Shown piece after piece: positions 35,284 through 48,151 of a DNA stretch of 64,000 nucleotides. Position numbers and translations under genes: made by a program. A model generated the notes under the pieces. The model had not been told where the DNA came from. It saw only the letters and a program-made list of their open reading frames with translations, and searched no databases. The stretch spans positions 19,960,721 through 20,024,720 of the forward strand of contig NW_025062479.1 of the NCBI RefSeq assembly GCF_000002995.4, given 5' to 3'. Each line of letters begins with the position of its first letter. Positions within the stretch are counted from its first letter, which is position 1. Source of the DNA: Brugia malayi (Eukaryota; Nematoda; Chromadorea; Rhabditida; Onchocercidae).

Positions 35284-38200
35284 TTATGTTGCATTAGTAA
35301 TTTCCCAGTCATAGGGATCATTTGGTCTAGCATTTAGTGGAATGCATCGTTTAATACATTCGTTAATAAAACTATGCCGTGGCATGTCCGTTGGCTTTAG
35401 ACTTTTAACATAATTATAGCATTGCAAAAATGGTGGCGGCATTTGTGCGCATAATTCTTCACCGGTAATTGCCGCCTTTTTTTGTATCATATCACGGGGC
35501 GCACTCTTTGCCCATGGTAATTTTGATAATGCTAATTCGATCTGAAGAAAATTTAACTCTCTCTCTCTCTCTGTCATCATTTATTTTTAATAGTAATTTT
35601 ATTTATTTATTATTATTATTACCATTGTTATTATATTAATTATTATTAAATTATTGATTTCTTATTTTATTTTCTATTAATTCTTTAAATAAATTTTTAT
35701 AAAAGATATTCTGAAAGAAAAATAAAAAAAGAAAAAAGAAGCAACTAATTTTGATATATAAAACGAAGTTCTCTATCAGTTCTCATATTATATTATTTTA
35801 TACTTGAAGTTTTTTACTAAAATTTTATTAAAATAAATAGGTTCTAAGATGAAAAAAATATCTACAAGTCTATACATATACATTAAGCATAATTGTTTTT
35901 AATTTTCCACATTATATTTAAAATTGATTGCAATTATAAATATGTATTAAATATAATTAAAAAACTATATTAATTGTGATTAGTAATAATATAATTTAAA
36001 ATTAATTATAATTATATATAATTAAAAGATTATTAACATGTTTAATAAATTCATCTGTAGCTTTTCAATCAGTTATCATTATTTTTTTATGATGAAAAAG
36101 AAAAGCGAAGAAAAAACGTAATTAATGATTTTGTTTGATTTATCAATATCAGTATTGTCATAAGCAGATAATGTCGCTATTTTTTTATGAATTGAAAATG
36201 TAATATATTTTTTTTTTTTTTAAACATACTATTCACAAATTAATATATCAGAACAAATAGAAGGAAATTTCAATGGTTTTATTGAATTTCATAAAAATGA
36301 ATGCTAATAACATCTGTTATTAATTTTATTTTCTTTTTAAAATCTTACAATGGAATAAATCCATCCCATCATATCGTCACATGGCCCACATTGACGTGTA
36401 AGAATTGCATTCAACGAAGCATATCGTAAAGTTCCTTTAAATATTGATTTTAATAGCGGCATGTGCCATTTACCATTTGAATCGATCACTTTTCGGCACA
36501 TTCCTTAAAGAAAGAAAAAAAAAAAAAAAACATTTTATTTAACTTTTTTCTTTATTTCTTTCTTGGTATTAAAGAAAAAAAAAATTTTTTTTTTTTTGAT
36601 TAACAAAAAATAAAGTTAAATATTTGCAGCTTCCTCTTTTGCCCTCTTTCATATTTTAATTAATTATTAATAGATAATTGTCTTGTTTGTGAATTAACGA
36701 TTAGATTAACAACAAAAAGAATTTCATATGATTGCTCGATAAGATAACAGCAAACATTCATTCATGTTATTTCCTTTCTTGATCAGAATAATAGATAAAG
36801 ATGTTATGCATTGAAGAATTGAAAACAATTTTTAAAAAATAGGATAAAAAATTTTTTTTCATATTTTTTTAAAGAACAAAAAAGTTTATTTATTGGTTTT
36901 GTTTCCTTTCTTTTTAACTTATAAATTAAGCTGAAATGACAAAAAGAGATGAATACCAAAGTCAACAAGATAAATGATGGATGTTTCGGGTGGAACACCA
37001 ATGCAACAATTTGATGGTTTAACATCGCGGTGTATATAACCTGCTTCATGCAAATACTGCAATGCATGTGCCACCTGCATATTATTTTTTACTCTAATTT
37101 ATGTTGCTTTTCCTTTAAGTTATGAAATGTTATCATAATTAAATTCAAATGTCTTACTGCAAATTTTTGTAGTTTTTTTAAAATGAAATAAAACTTTTTG
37201 ATAAATTATAAAAATTTAGCATTTAATATGCAATTCTATCATTATTAATATCATTGCTTATTACTGCTATAATCATTATTAACAATGTTACCATCTTCGC
37301 GATAATAATATTATTGTTTTATTATTATTTACTATTATTATTATTGTTATCATTGTTATTATTATTACTAATTGTTATTAACATTACTGTTATTACTGCT
37401 GCTATTATTAGTTGTTAATATTGTTATATTGATCCACTGATTTCCTATTGTCTTGGAATATTTGAAAAAAAAAAAAATGATATTGAATATTTTTTTTCCG
37501 CCTTTTTCCCCTTTGAGAAAAGATAAAAATGCAAAATGAAATGAACTGTTCAAATTTATTTATTGCGTAAAGATTTCATCGTTGCAAAGCACAGAATCAA
37601 AATGAAATTCGTGCTTCATTCATATCACTAGGAAGGAAATGATGATAATATAATAATAATAATAAATATAGTGCTGAATTACTTGTTGGCCAGTACGGAA
37701 TGCTGTTGATAAAGTGAACTTTGGTTCCGTTCGTTCTTTCCGTAACGTCGTCAAATTTTTTCCCAGTATTTGCATCACAATATACGGACAATTCCTTTCT
37801 GTTTTTCCACTTGCATATATCATTGGTATGTTGGGCTATACAATAAGTAAGAAAATCTATTCAGTTAGAAAAACAGTACTAATTATCCCATAATTCAAAC
37901 AGAGAATTTTTTAATAATAAATCGTTAAGTTTTTAATTTAAGTCAATGTTTAATCAATTTTGTTTCATATTAATAAAAGCTATTTTCTAGTATTCTCAAA
38001 GCTAAATTTATTAGCAAAAATATTTAGCATGAATTGTTTTGAATAAAATTGAGGTTGTTCTGAACTGCTGATAGTTTATAAATTTATTAAGCTATTCCTC
38101 GTGTATTTGAAGAAATGTTTTTGCCTGCCATTAATATAAGTAGTATTTTTAAGCTTATCATTTAAAAAATAGTTGATACACTTAAATTCATGAAACAATT

Positions 38201-39737
38201 TTAAACATGCAGCGTATTATTCTTTATATGGGAATAGAATGGAAATATTTCAATTGAAGGAAAAAAAAGATTCGAGAGAAAAAAGTTTTCCATTTTTGAC
38301 TAAATTAATTGATTCAAATTTTAATGCATAATTTTTTTTTTTGTTTTTGTATTCTATTATTTTTAGTTTTACCAGAAATATTATTAAAATGACGATGATT
38401 AAAGGACTTTTTTTCGTAGTGTTAGTAGGACTTGTTGTTCGATGACTAAACGACGCGGATCATTCGGCGCATTATCTAATTCACCGTGATGTTCTGGTTC
38501 CACTTTTATTGCTACAGTTCGTTTTTGACGTTTATCTTTTCCTCTGATGTTATAAAAAAGTTTTGATGAAAAATTATTTTTGTTAAAACTTCTGGTTCAA
38601 TTTTTGAAAACCCATTTTCTTAAATTCATTTTTTTCTCAACATCTTACAAGAGAAAATTTAAAAATTTCGATAAAGGTTCAAAATAAAGTTGGTATAAGT
38701 TAAAAAAAAATAAAAAAAAACTCTGATTTCATTTTTCCGGTTCTAAAGAAAAATGTGTGAAATGGAAAAGAAACTGCAATTCATTTCTATATATAAAAAA
38801 AAAAAATACTCTATGCTAATTTTATGGATTATTAACCCAGAGATATGTAACTTATTTTATGGTTAATTCTTCAGATAAATCGTATAATTGAATAACTGAA
38901 TGAGCTAAGGGTAAATTTATATTTAAATGCATTTTTCTGTCCACATTGTTCTATTTTCTTTTAATTTTTCTTACTTCTTTTCGTTTCTTTTTATATTATG
39001 AAATGTAACTGAAAATGATAAAATACGGACAGTGATAAAACGGTAATTCAATTCTTAAGTATTTCATTAAAATTATACAAAATAAAACAAACTTCGATTA
39101 CGACGAATTCAAATGATTCAAACCAAAAAATTAAAAAAAAAAACACTGAGAAAAAGGCAGACTATAATATAATTTTATTACAACGAATGTTGTACGACTA
39201 TTATAGGGAAATTTAATAAAAAAAAAAAAAAAAAAAGAAAATAGTAGAAAGTGCCTAAAAATCTGCCCAAAGCTTCCCTGCCCAATTTTTTCTTCTACAA
39301 CAAAGCGACCAATGATGACTTCATTTGCCAATAATAAATCTTCCGCTTCATTTAAATCATCTAAATTATTATTATCATTATATTTTTATTGTCATCATCA
39401 TTATCATTACTATCATCGTCATTATCACCATTAATTATTAACTCATTTTCATTACATTTTCATCAATAATAGTGATAATAATAATAATAATAATAATAAT
39501 AATGGTAAAATTTGAATTTCTAAAGGACAAATGTTTTTTATAGGAAAATTTAATAGAGCCATTAAAAGATACATTGATCACTGGTAAATATGCTTCCTAC
39601 AATCTATTAATAATTAAATATCACTGATAGCAGCATTAAGTAGAAAGGAAAAAAAAGTTGAATTCAATTAAAAAAATTTTTATGATATGAGAAATGGTAC
39701 CACGTGGCATAACACTTCGATCACACGCAGAGGTCAT
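35284..39737 (-). CDS. CK1/TTBK-family protein kinase, 7 exons
   Basis: Predicted 320-residue Ser/Thr kinase of the casein kinase 1 superfamily, nearest in style to the expanded nematode TTBK-like group. Exons (5' to 3'): 39737-39701, 39360-39255, 38543-38408, 37835-37683, 37074-36957, 36503-36349, 35541-35284. Motifs: glycine loop GQGSFG at 39-44, ATP lysine in VAIK at 61, catalytic HRDVKPSN at 159-166 with Asp161, metal-binding DFG at 182-184, and GTLRYASLNA where CK1 kinases have their SIN-type substitute for APE. All catalytic residues are kept, so an active kinase is expected. Substrate is unknown; in nematodes many such kinases act in the male germ line. The start exon is only 37 nt but is phase-matched and follows a good SL acceptor. 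The second intron appears to start with GC; exon 3 ends at a weak donor, GTCCTT. Confidence 0.9.
39474..39504. repeat. (AAT)n microsatellite
   Basis: About ten ATA/AAT units in a row, in kinase intron 1. A shorter (AAT)n tract also occurs at 20319-20344 in a Kir intron. Confidence 0.85.
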
Positions 39738-39753
39738 CGTAGAGTGAATCAAG

Positions 39754-39755
39754 CT
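39754..39755 (-). promoter_or_regulatory. candidate SL trans-splice acceptor of kinase gene
   Basis: On the minus strand TTTGTTTCGTGCAG ends here, 16 bases before the start ATG at 39737. The block of higher G/C around 39690-39790 supports a real 5' exon. Confidence 0.5.
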
Positions 39756-42700
39756 GCACGAAACAAACCAAAACACAATTCCGAATCTGAATTTGAGCCT
39801 AAACTAATTAATACAGCTACCTTTTAACAACAATAAATTTAAAAATTATTATTTGATTAGAATTCTACAGTATATCTAAACATTTTTCTCGAATTTGCAT
39901 ATTTATGCTAATTCAATTCCATTCATTATTTCATTTTCGCCATCATAACTTATTTAAATTTAGATGTAGTATTTTCGTTTTTTTTAATGGAATTTTTTCT
40001 TTTTTCAATTTTATTTAACTCACTCAATTTCAGTTAAACTTATCTGATATCATTTTTAATGACTTAGCTAACATCACTTTTAAACCTTTTTCCTCTACAG
40101 ATTGCATTTAGCTGACAATCTGTTATTGCCTTATGCGCAGAACATATCCCATGCTATTTAGCTTTTACTCAGAATTATTTTCTTCTCTTATATCCGAAAT
40201 CTTTCTTTACTCTTTACTTTTCCTCAAGAATATCATTTTGCTTTAATTTCTTCGCTAAATACCTTTCCTCTGTATTCTTTTAATGGAATATTTCTTCAAC
40301 GAAGCACTTTTTTGCATTATAATTTATCGACCATTTTTTTTTTGGTAAGAAACAAATTTATTTAAATAAATTGTTTCTAAATAATTTTTTGATTTTCTTT
40401 TTGATATATTCTATTTTACTTTTTCTAATCTTTTTTTCTCTCCAATTTTTTCTTTCCTTGTTCTTTTTTCTTTGCTTATTTTTTCATACCATCTTTTAAT
40501 CGCGTTTGCCCTTTTTGTTTTTTCCTTTCCTTTTTTCACTTTTTTTTTCATTTCCGTTTATTTTCACAATATTAAAATCATAAATTTTGTTTAAAAATGA
40601 TCAAATCGCAGTAGCAGAAATAGTTTAGATAAAAATTCATTTATGTCTTTTTTTTCATACACTAATTTTTAAATTAATTTTTTTTTTTTAATTTTTAAAT
40701 TAACTTTTTTTCCTTCTCTTACTTTCTCCTTCTCTTTCTCTCCTCCTGAAATTACGACTAAAAAGGATGAAAAAAGGTGTTAAAGAGAGAAAATTTAATT
40801 GCAATAATTTATAATGCGATAGTTTCGGTTAAAACGGTAAGTCTATTATAAGTATTATAATAAACTTCCCTTTTTTTTCGATTTTTTTTCTTTCAAAAAA
40901 ATTTCAACATTTATTTCTTCTCTCTCTTTCTCTCCTTCTCTTGAAATTCCTAATTTCTTGAGAAAATCATCACCATTCTTCATCTTTTTTTCTTCATAAC
41001 TGTTATCAGATTTTGATTTATTTTTTATTTCGCATTTTAAAATTATTGTTATTATACCATAACGATGTTTAAAAAGTAAGCATTTTGAAATGGAAAGGAA
41101 ATAAATTTCAGATTATTTTTTTTTTCAAACCTTTTTGTGGCAATGTTATCAAATAATTGTTAATCGACCAACAATAAATTAGTGTAATTTGATCAATTTG
41201 ATGGTTTACACACAAATGGCATAGCCATTCATGTCATTTAATAAATTCTAATCAAAGAGTGGGACAATTTAAGAAATGACATCAATTAAAATGAAATGAC
41301 ATGCAAATATAGTTGAAAAACGAAAAAAAGAAAACATCGATAAACTTGAAAGATATTAGAAAAGACATGAAAACGAGAAGTATTGATTTAAAAAAAAAAA
41401 AAAAAAAAATTGGGAATATAAAATTATTATAATCAATAATCGCAAAAATGAAACCTAACAATTTTTAATACTAATTAAAATACTTTGGATAATATCATTT
41501 GAGAAATTAAAACTGCAACTGCAATTACATTCAAATAAAAATTGATAATTATGAAATTTTTATTCAATACCTTTCTTCATTTTTCAAAAAAGAGGAAGTT
41601 AAAAACGAAAAGATAAAAAAAATTGGAAGAAAAGGCGAAATGACTTCATATTCTTACTTGTTGTTCTATAAAAAAAAGAAAAAAAAATTCAATTTTCATT
41701 ATTTAAATCACCTTTTTCAAAAGAAAGAAAAAAAACTCAATCGCTTTTTTGAGATATTTCAAAAAAATAAAAAATAAAATAAAATGAAAAAAAAAAAATA
41801 GAATTTTTAAGCTGTTATTAAAATATTAGTGCCCAATTGAATTTATTTAATTTGTTCAATTTAATTTTTTTTAAGATTTCATCGATTATAATTTCAAAGA
41901 AACATTATATTATTTTAATTAAGATTCACCTTAGTGGAAATTTTAACCAATGAAATAATAGGTTTATTACGCACAATGATAATAATTGTTAAATATTTTA
42001 AAATTATTTCCCAAAATTGCAAACAGCTGTTTGCGCTTAAGATGAAATTTCATCAAAGGAAGATAGAATTAATAGAAAATTTAATAATTTAAAACGAAAT
42101 TTTTTTAAAAAAAAAAAAAAAATTGTACGTTTTCATTATCATTCATTGATATTTAATAATTTGAGGTACAATGATTTTTAGCTCTTATCATTTTCATTTT
42201 TTGGTTTGAACAAAAAATTTCAATTTCTTCATTTATTCGCTTTGACTTTTCTAAATTTTCCTCCATAAATGATATACATGAGAAGAAAGTAAGAAGAAAA
42301 AAAAGCAAAAAGCAAAGCAGAGAGCAAAAAGTGTAAAAAGCCAAAAAAAAGGAAATATAAAAATTCAATTTAGTCTCAAAGCGATATTTGAAAAAACTAA
42401 ATCAAATTCGATTTATTTAAAATATATTAAAAAGTTTTAGCAAATATCAAATAAAATGATGCAAAAAAAAGAAGAAACGAAAAGGAAAAGAAGAAATTTT
42501 TAAAAAAAGAGAAAAAAAATAGATGAAAGAATGAAAGAAAATGTGCGGAAATGTTCTATTCAATATTTTCTCTGCTAAAATTGTTCATTTTCACACCTTG
42601 CATGTAATAAATACAATTACTGTTTTTTTTTTTTTTCAAACAATTTTGCTATTATTATTACTATTATTGTTTTTCTTATTATTTTTAATAATAATATTAT

Positions 42701-43070
42701 TATTATTGTTGTTGTTATTATTATTATTGTTATTAACCATTAGTATTAATTATCATTATTATTACACGATAGCAAATATAATATGCTGTTTAATACATTG
42801 TTTTTTATTTTAGAAGTTTTTATTTTAGATTGAGCATTGATTATTTGAACTGGTATTCTATTCTATGGGAATTAATATCGCATGAAATTGCGATAGATTT
42901 TTGGTATTTAATGCATTAAACTTTAACAGTTAAAATTAAACAAGTTATTTGTATTTTTTTAACTTGTTTAACAATTATTTTTTTTGCAGCTATACAACTT
43001 ATAAATAAACAATAATACAATGACATAACCAAGGTTCTAGCAGTGCTACGCGACGTGACTAAACTACTAC

Positions 43071-43084
43071 TACGTCATTGACGA
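43071..43084. promoter_or_regulatory. TACGTCATTGACG bZIP-like site
   Basis: TACGTCA followed by one base and the inverted half TGACG. The same TACGTCATTGA word recurs at 43689-43699. Both are in the divergent region between kinase and small repeat protein. A regulatory role is inferred from sequence form only. Confidence 0.3.
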
Positions 43085-46000
43085 CATCATTATAACATTG
43101 TTTAGCTTCAATCATAAATATTCATTCATTTCCAGATAATTTAGATTAATGTGCATATTTATTATAAATGCAAGAATTATCTGAATAATACCTTTAACGC
43201 AGAGATAAAGAGAGAGAGAGAGAAAGAGAGAGAGAGGAAGAGAGGAAGAAATAGAAAGAAAAAAATTGAGGAAGAAAAAAGAAGCAAACTAAATTACTTG
43301 GCTCATTTTGAAAAAAAAAAAATTTTTTTTTGCAGGGAATACACGAGATATAAAGTGCTTTAAAAGTAGTTTTCATCTGTTTATTGCGGGTAGCAAAAAA
43401 AAAAAAGGGAAAAAAAAGACGAAAATTAAGAAAAGAAATGTAAATTGCATTTCAAATTGATTTATTTCAACACTTAACTTCTTTCAGAAATCTTTTCCAT
43501 TTTTTAAAAGCATATTATTTTTTTTTTTGTAAATTGATTTTTTTTGGATAAAATTTTCAAAAACGCTTTTCATTATTTTTTTTTTTACTGTTAAAATTAA
43601 AAATATTGGAGAAGGATCGTTTTTTTCATTGCAGAATTATGGCAATCTTTTACATTAAATTAACTGTGCTTATTTTAGCACTAGTAATTACGTCATTGAG
43701 AAATTTTTTGAAGTAATTATTAATCACTGGCAATTTTCTAAAATATATTTGAAAAAAAAATTATGTTTCATTTGTTGCAAATGTTGTGCTGAAGACAAAT
43801 ATCATTAACCTTCCTTTTCACTTCTTCCGCTTATTTCATTACATCATTTAAATCTTTCATTTAATAAGGTTGCTAGTATCATTCAGAGATAACTTAGAAA
43901 ATGTGCCTATTAGCGCTTGAAATGAAACGAAAAAAAAAGTTAAAATTGAATAGAATTAGGCCCTGAAGTGCTTTTTTGCTTTGCTTGCTAGTTTGAATGT
44001 TAAAGACTAAATTCAATATTATTGCTGTCAATTTTTCTTCCTCTCTCTCTCTTTCCCTCTCTTTTTCATATTTTCTCCAGTCCCTTCCATTCTTTTCTCT
44101 TTCAGATAAAATTAAAGAGCGTGATAATTCAGTTTGTATCGGTTTTACAAAGTCATCTTCGGAAAAAAGAAAAACAAACTTTGTTAAGGAAATTTAAAAA
44201 ATTTGACCTCAAAATTTTTTGTTTTCTTATCTTGTTTTTTGTTTTTATTTCAAATAAGACTTAGACAATGAATGATTAATCATATGTCACTTTGCCTTTA
44301 TTTTTGTTCTTTGTTTTCTTTTTCTAATTTGCTACTTATCATTTTTCATTTCCATCCACTTTACATCTTATGAGAAATGAAAAACTGACAGATGCTTGCT
44401 TACTTGTTTTATTTTCGTTTCAAAGATTCAATTTTAAATTTACACTTTTTTGATGTTTCTTTTTTTATGTTAGAAATGTAACGTAAAAGTTAAAAAATCA
44501 GAAAAACAATATTTATTTATCGATGCTTTTTTTTGCTTTTTAAAATCATTTTTTCAATTCTTTTTTAATTACTAATGTAATGATGAAATTTAGCTGAAAC
44601 CATTAACATTTCAACATTTGCTATAATTTCAGTTTCTCGTCTCTTTTGCTTTTCATTATCATTCATACATTGTTTAGTTTGTTTCATTGCAAATCCGAAA
44701 AAATCTCATTTTCTTTAATTTCATCCCGAAAAATTTCCCAAATTTCTTTGTTTTTCTCTTCCTGTATTTGCCTTTATTTCATAGAAAAAACAACAAGGAA
44801 ATAAATTTAACAAAAAGAGGGAGATTTTAATTTAATTTAATTTCTTTGAAAAAAATCAATGAAATTAAGGAGAAAGAAATAACTGTTCCAAATCTATAAA
44901 ATTCTATTTCATTCACTTGATAGTCGTTGTAAATAAATAATAATAGTAGCAAAGTATTTTTATTAATTTAAATAATTGATCTACTACTGGTGGAAAACTG
45001 ATTTTAAAAAATCCAAACTAAGTAAAATATTCAATCTCTTCCTCTAAAAACAAATATTCCATTTTATCCTTTTTACTTCAAAAAAAAAAGACAGTATCTT
45101 TATATTTAAAAAAATCTTTATATTAATCACTACACTAATTACTAAATTTTCTTTACAGCGGTCATTTCACAAATTAATTACTTATCCTATAAACACAAAT
45201 GATTTGCAAATGCTTCTATATAACATTGGTAAATATGTTGCATTTACAAATAATTTCCATAAATTTTTCATCATTTCTATTCTTTCAAAAAAAAAAAAAG
45301 TTATTTGCAAATTGATGCATCGATGCGTTAATGCATGTATTTTGAATAAATTGTGTTTATACTTTGGATAAGCAAAAAACTTCGTCGAATTCTTCTGGCA
45401 ATTTTTAAATCTTTTCTTTCTTTCCTTTTTTCAGCACCACAACCACAGAGGTTTCAATTTCAGAATTGCTCCTTCTCCAATTGCAATGCCATAATATTTT
45501 ATCAAATTTCAGACATATTTTGCTCACAACTTTATCAAAATGTTGAACTGATAAGTTTAACATTTTGATAATTAGAGAACTTAAGGAACAAAAATGAAAC
45601 CTCTAAATTATTCAAAAATCATATCCTTATATCTTTGAAAATAACTATGCCTAACCAACTTTTTTCTTTTTTATTTTAATCATTGCTATAATTTGAAAAG
45701 TTTTGCATCAAACAACATTTAGTATTGAATTAAGTACTACAGAATAATGATTATAGTGTCTTATATGAATTTAACTGGGCCAATTTTTCAATTTTCATCC
45801 ATCATTACACTGTGAATTTTGCAACTTCGGCTGAATAACAACTTATTTTCTCATGTCTCATGATGAAATTCCTTAAGCAGGCTTGTTTTGACAAATTTTC
45901 ATGCTTTAAAGCTCATATTTTATGCCCCAATCCTTTTCTTATCGTTTTAGAAAATTTATTTAAGCATTTATGTATCCATATTTATACTTATATTTATTTA

Positions 46001-46116
46001 TATTTATATTATATTTATATTTGTACCTTTTATATTCACATTTATAACAAACATATAAAAGCTAAAGCGTTTTGAAATAATTACATTTTCAAAACTTTCA
46101 TACATTTGCATAATTT

Positions 46117-46149
<33 letters not shown>

Positions 46150-46755
46150 GAAATTCTTTTAGCAGATAAAATGTGCGTAGTAAAAACTCGCTAATTTAAA
46201 TACTTTTTCTTCTTTTTTTTCAGAATTATGTTAAATTAAAAGAAATTTAACAAAATTTTAACTTATTCATTTCATCAATTTTATACAAATAAGCAACAAA
46301 AAAACAATGAAAAAAACTAAATGATTTCAAAAATTTTAATGCTATTTGATGCATCTTTAATTAATTTCAAGCTCAGAGCTAATATTAAGTGATGTTTTCC
46401 CCATTCTTTCCATTCACATTCACTTTTCATTTTTCTTTTTGTTTTCTTTTTTTTTCTCCCAATTTTTTGTTTATTCTTGTCAGCACATTACCAATATATA
46501 AACTTAAATATATTTATAAATGTGCTTCATTAATTTCTCTTTACTTTTTGTTCAATTAATAAATTAAAACATAAATTAGCAAACTGCAAAAATTTTTAAA
46601 TTTTATCATTTTTTTCACATTGTCCTTTTTATTTTGTACTCTTTTTGTCTTTTTCTTTTTTATTTCGCAAATTTTGCTAATAAATCTTTTTTTTTTAATT
46701 TCAAAATTTGTTTGTTTTATATTTTTGTCGTCTACATATTTCAGTTTTTTTTTCT

Positions 46756-46786
<31 letters not shown>

Positions 46787-47517
46787 TTTCGCCAAAACTT
46801 TGATGAATAAACATTTTTGCTAACTTAAAAAATCCCTTCTTTGCTTTTCGTTTTTTCATCTCCCCAAGGTATATTTTATATTCGTGAAATGATCTTATTT
46901 AAGAGATGAATTTGGTTTATTTTTTTTTTGTTAAAAGCTACAGTATATTTAATCTGTTATTCTTTCCTTTCTCTAGTCATACAGTATACATTTTCTTTTC
47001 TTCTATGATAAACAAATTAATTTTATTAGTTATTTTTCTTTCCTCTCTTTTTTTTTTCTTTTTAAATAGATACTTGAATTGATTTCAATATTCCAAAGTA
47101 GCAATATTATCGTAATTGTTGATATAATTTGTTTTAATAACAAAATGACACAATTTTTCTAAGAATTTGAGATTAAATTTTAATTTGCTGTCATTTTATA
47201 AAGGTTGAAAAGTACATAAAACTATCAGGTAGACAAAGTTAAAACTTTATGACAAAATTAATTGATTGATCAAATAATTAGAAATAAGTTAGTTAATTCA
47301 ATTATATTTTAAAATCAAATTAAAAACAAAAAAGAAAAGTGGATAGAAAGTAAGTAAGTATAACTAGTTAAGATTTGTATTCAGGGAATTATTACTGAGA
47401 TATATATGCTTTTAAAACAAATGGAAACAATGGATTAATTCAATGTAAATATTTCCTTATATCTTCATCACGTCATCATGAAGATGTACAGACTAAAGAG
47501 ACAGAGGGAGAGATGGA

Positions 47518-47640
47518 CTGTTTGGTTAATGGATAAATGGATAGATGGATAGATAGATAGGTTGATCGATGGATAGATAAATAGGTAGATCGTTTGATAG
47601 ATAGATAGGTTAATCGATGGACAGATAGAAAGTTTTTCTT
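47518..47640. repeat. GATA/GGAT tetranucleotide array with higher-order repeat
   Basis: Imperfect GATA and GGAT units. A longer unit, GATAGATAGATAGGTTGATC and then GATGGA, recurs once with few changes (near 47548 and 47597), so the array seems to have grown both by slippage and by a larger duplication. Confidence 0.75.
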
Positions 47641-48101
47641 GTTTACAAAGTAGCATTAGAAGGTTTCCTTCACTTTCTACTATCTTTTTGCTCCCGTCAG
47701 TAACTGACTGAGTAAAAATTTCACATTTTTTCCGTTCTTTTGCGCTTTTTGAAAAATTTTTGTTTTTTGATAAAGAAGAAAGAAAGCAAAAACGTAAGAA
47801 GGAAGTGAAGAAAAAACGAATTAACTATGAAAATTTTTTTTCACATAGAAATATAAAAACATGTATATATATGTATATATTTTGTATATATTCAAAAAAA
47901 AAAATTTATATATATTTATGATAAATTAATTTTGATATATAAACTAAAAATGTTAGTGAGTAAAAAAATTGCGTTCTTTCAATGAATAAGAAAGTTACAA
48001 AAATGTTAAAATAAATTTTCATATAAAACGTGGAAGAATTTTAAAGAGTTAAAAAAAGAATATATAAATAAATAATATTCACGAGAATTTTATTTTTTCT
48101 T

Positions 48102-48103
48102 AG
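48102..48103 (+). promoter_or_regulatory. candidate SL trans-splice acceptor of small repeat protein
   Basis: TTTTATTTTTTCTTAG ends here, 48 bases before ATG 48152, with no other ATG between. Confidence 0.5.
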
Positions 48104-48151
48104 TTTCATTTCATCTTTTAAAAATTTTTAATTAAATTTTTGAATAAAACG

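Larger units (their letters stand above)
39756..48101. repeat. 8.3-kb divergent intergenic region, low-complexity rich
   Basis: No coding exon recognised. Contains poly-A/T tracts (for example 41391-41410 and 46766-46789), GA and CT tracts (43206-43240, 44040-44060), ATT/TTA runs at 42648-42740, and a GATA-type array at 47518-47640. A less AT-rich island with bZIP-like sites lies at about 43020-43100. It should hold the promoters of the kinase and the small repeat protein. Confidence 0.5.

Noticed and set aside
46556..46823. Lys- or Phe-rich frames
   Set aside because: Translation of poly-A/poly-T tracts.
47468..47656. Minus-strand Ser/Ile/Tyr repeat protein
   Set aside because: Readthrough of the GATA array; tetranucleotide repeats without stops give such periodic peptides.
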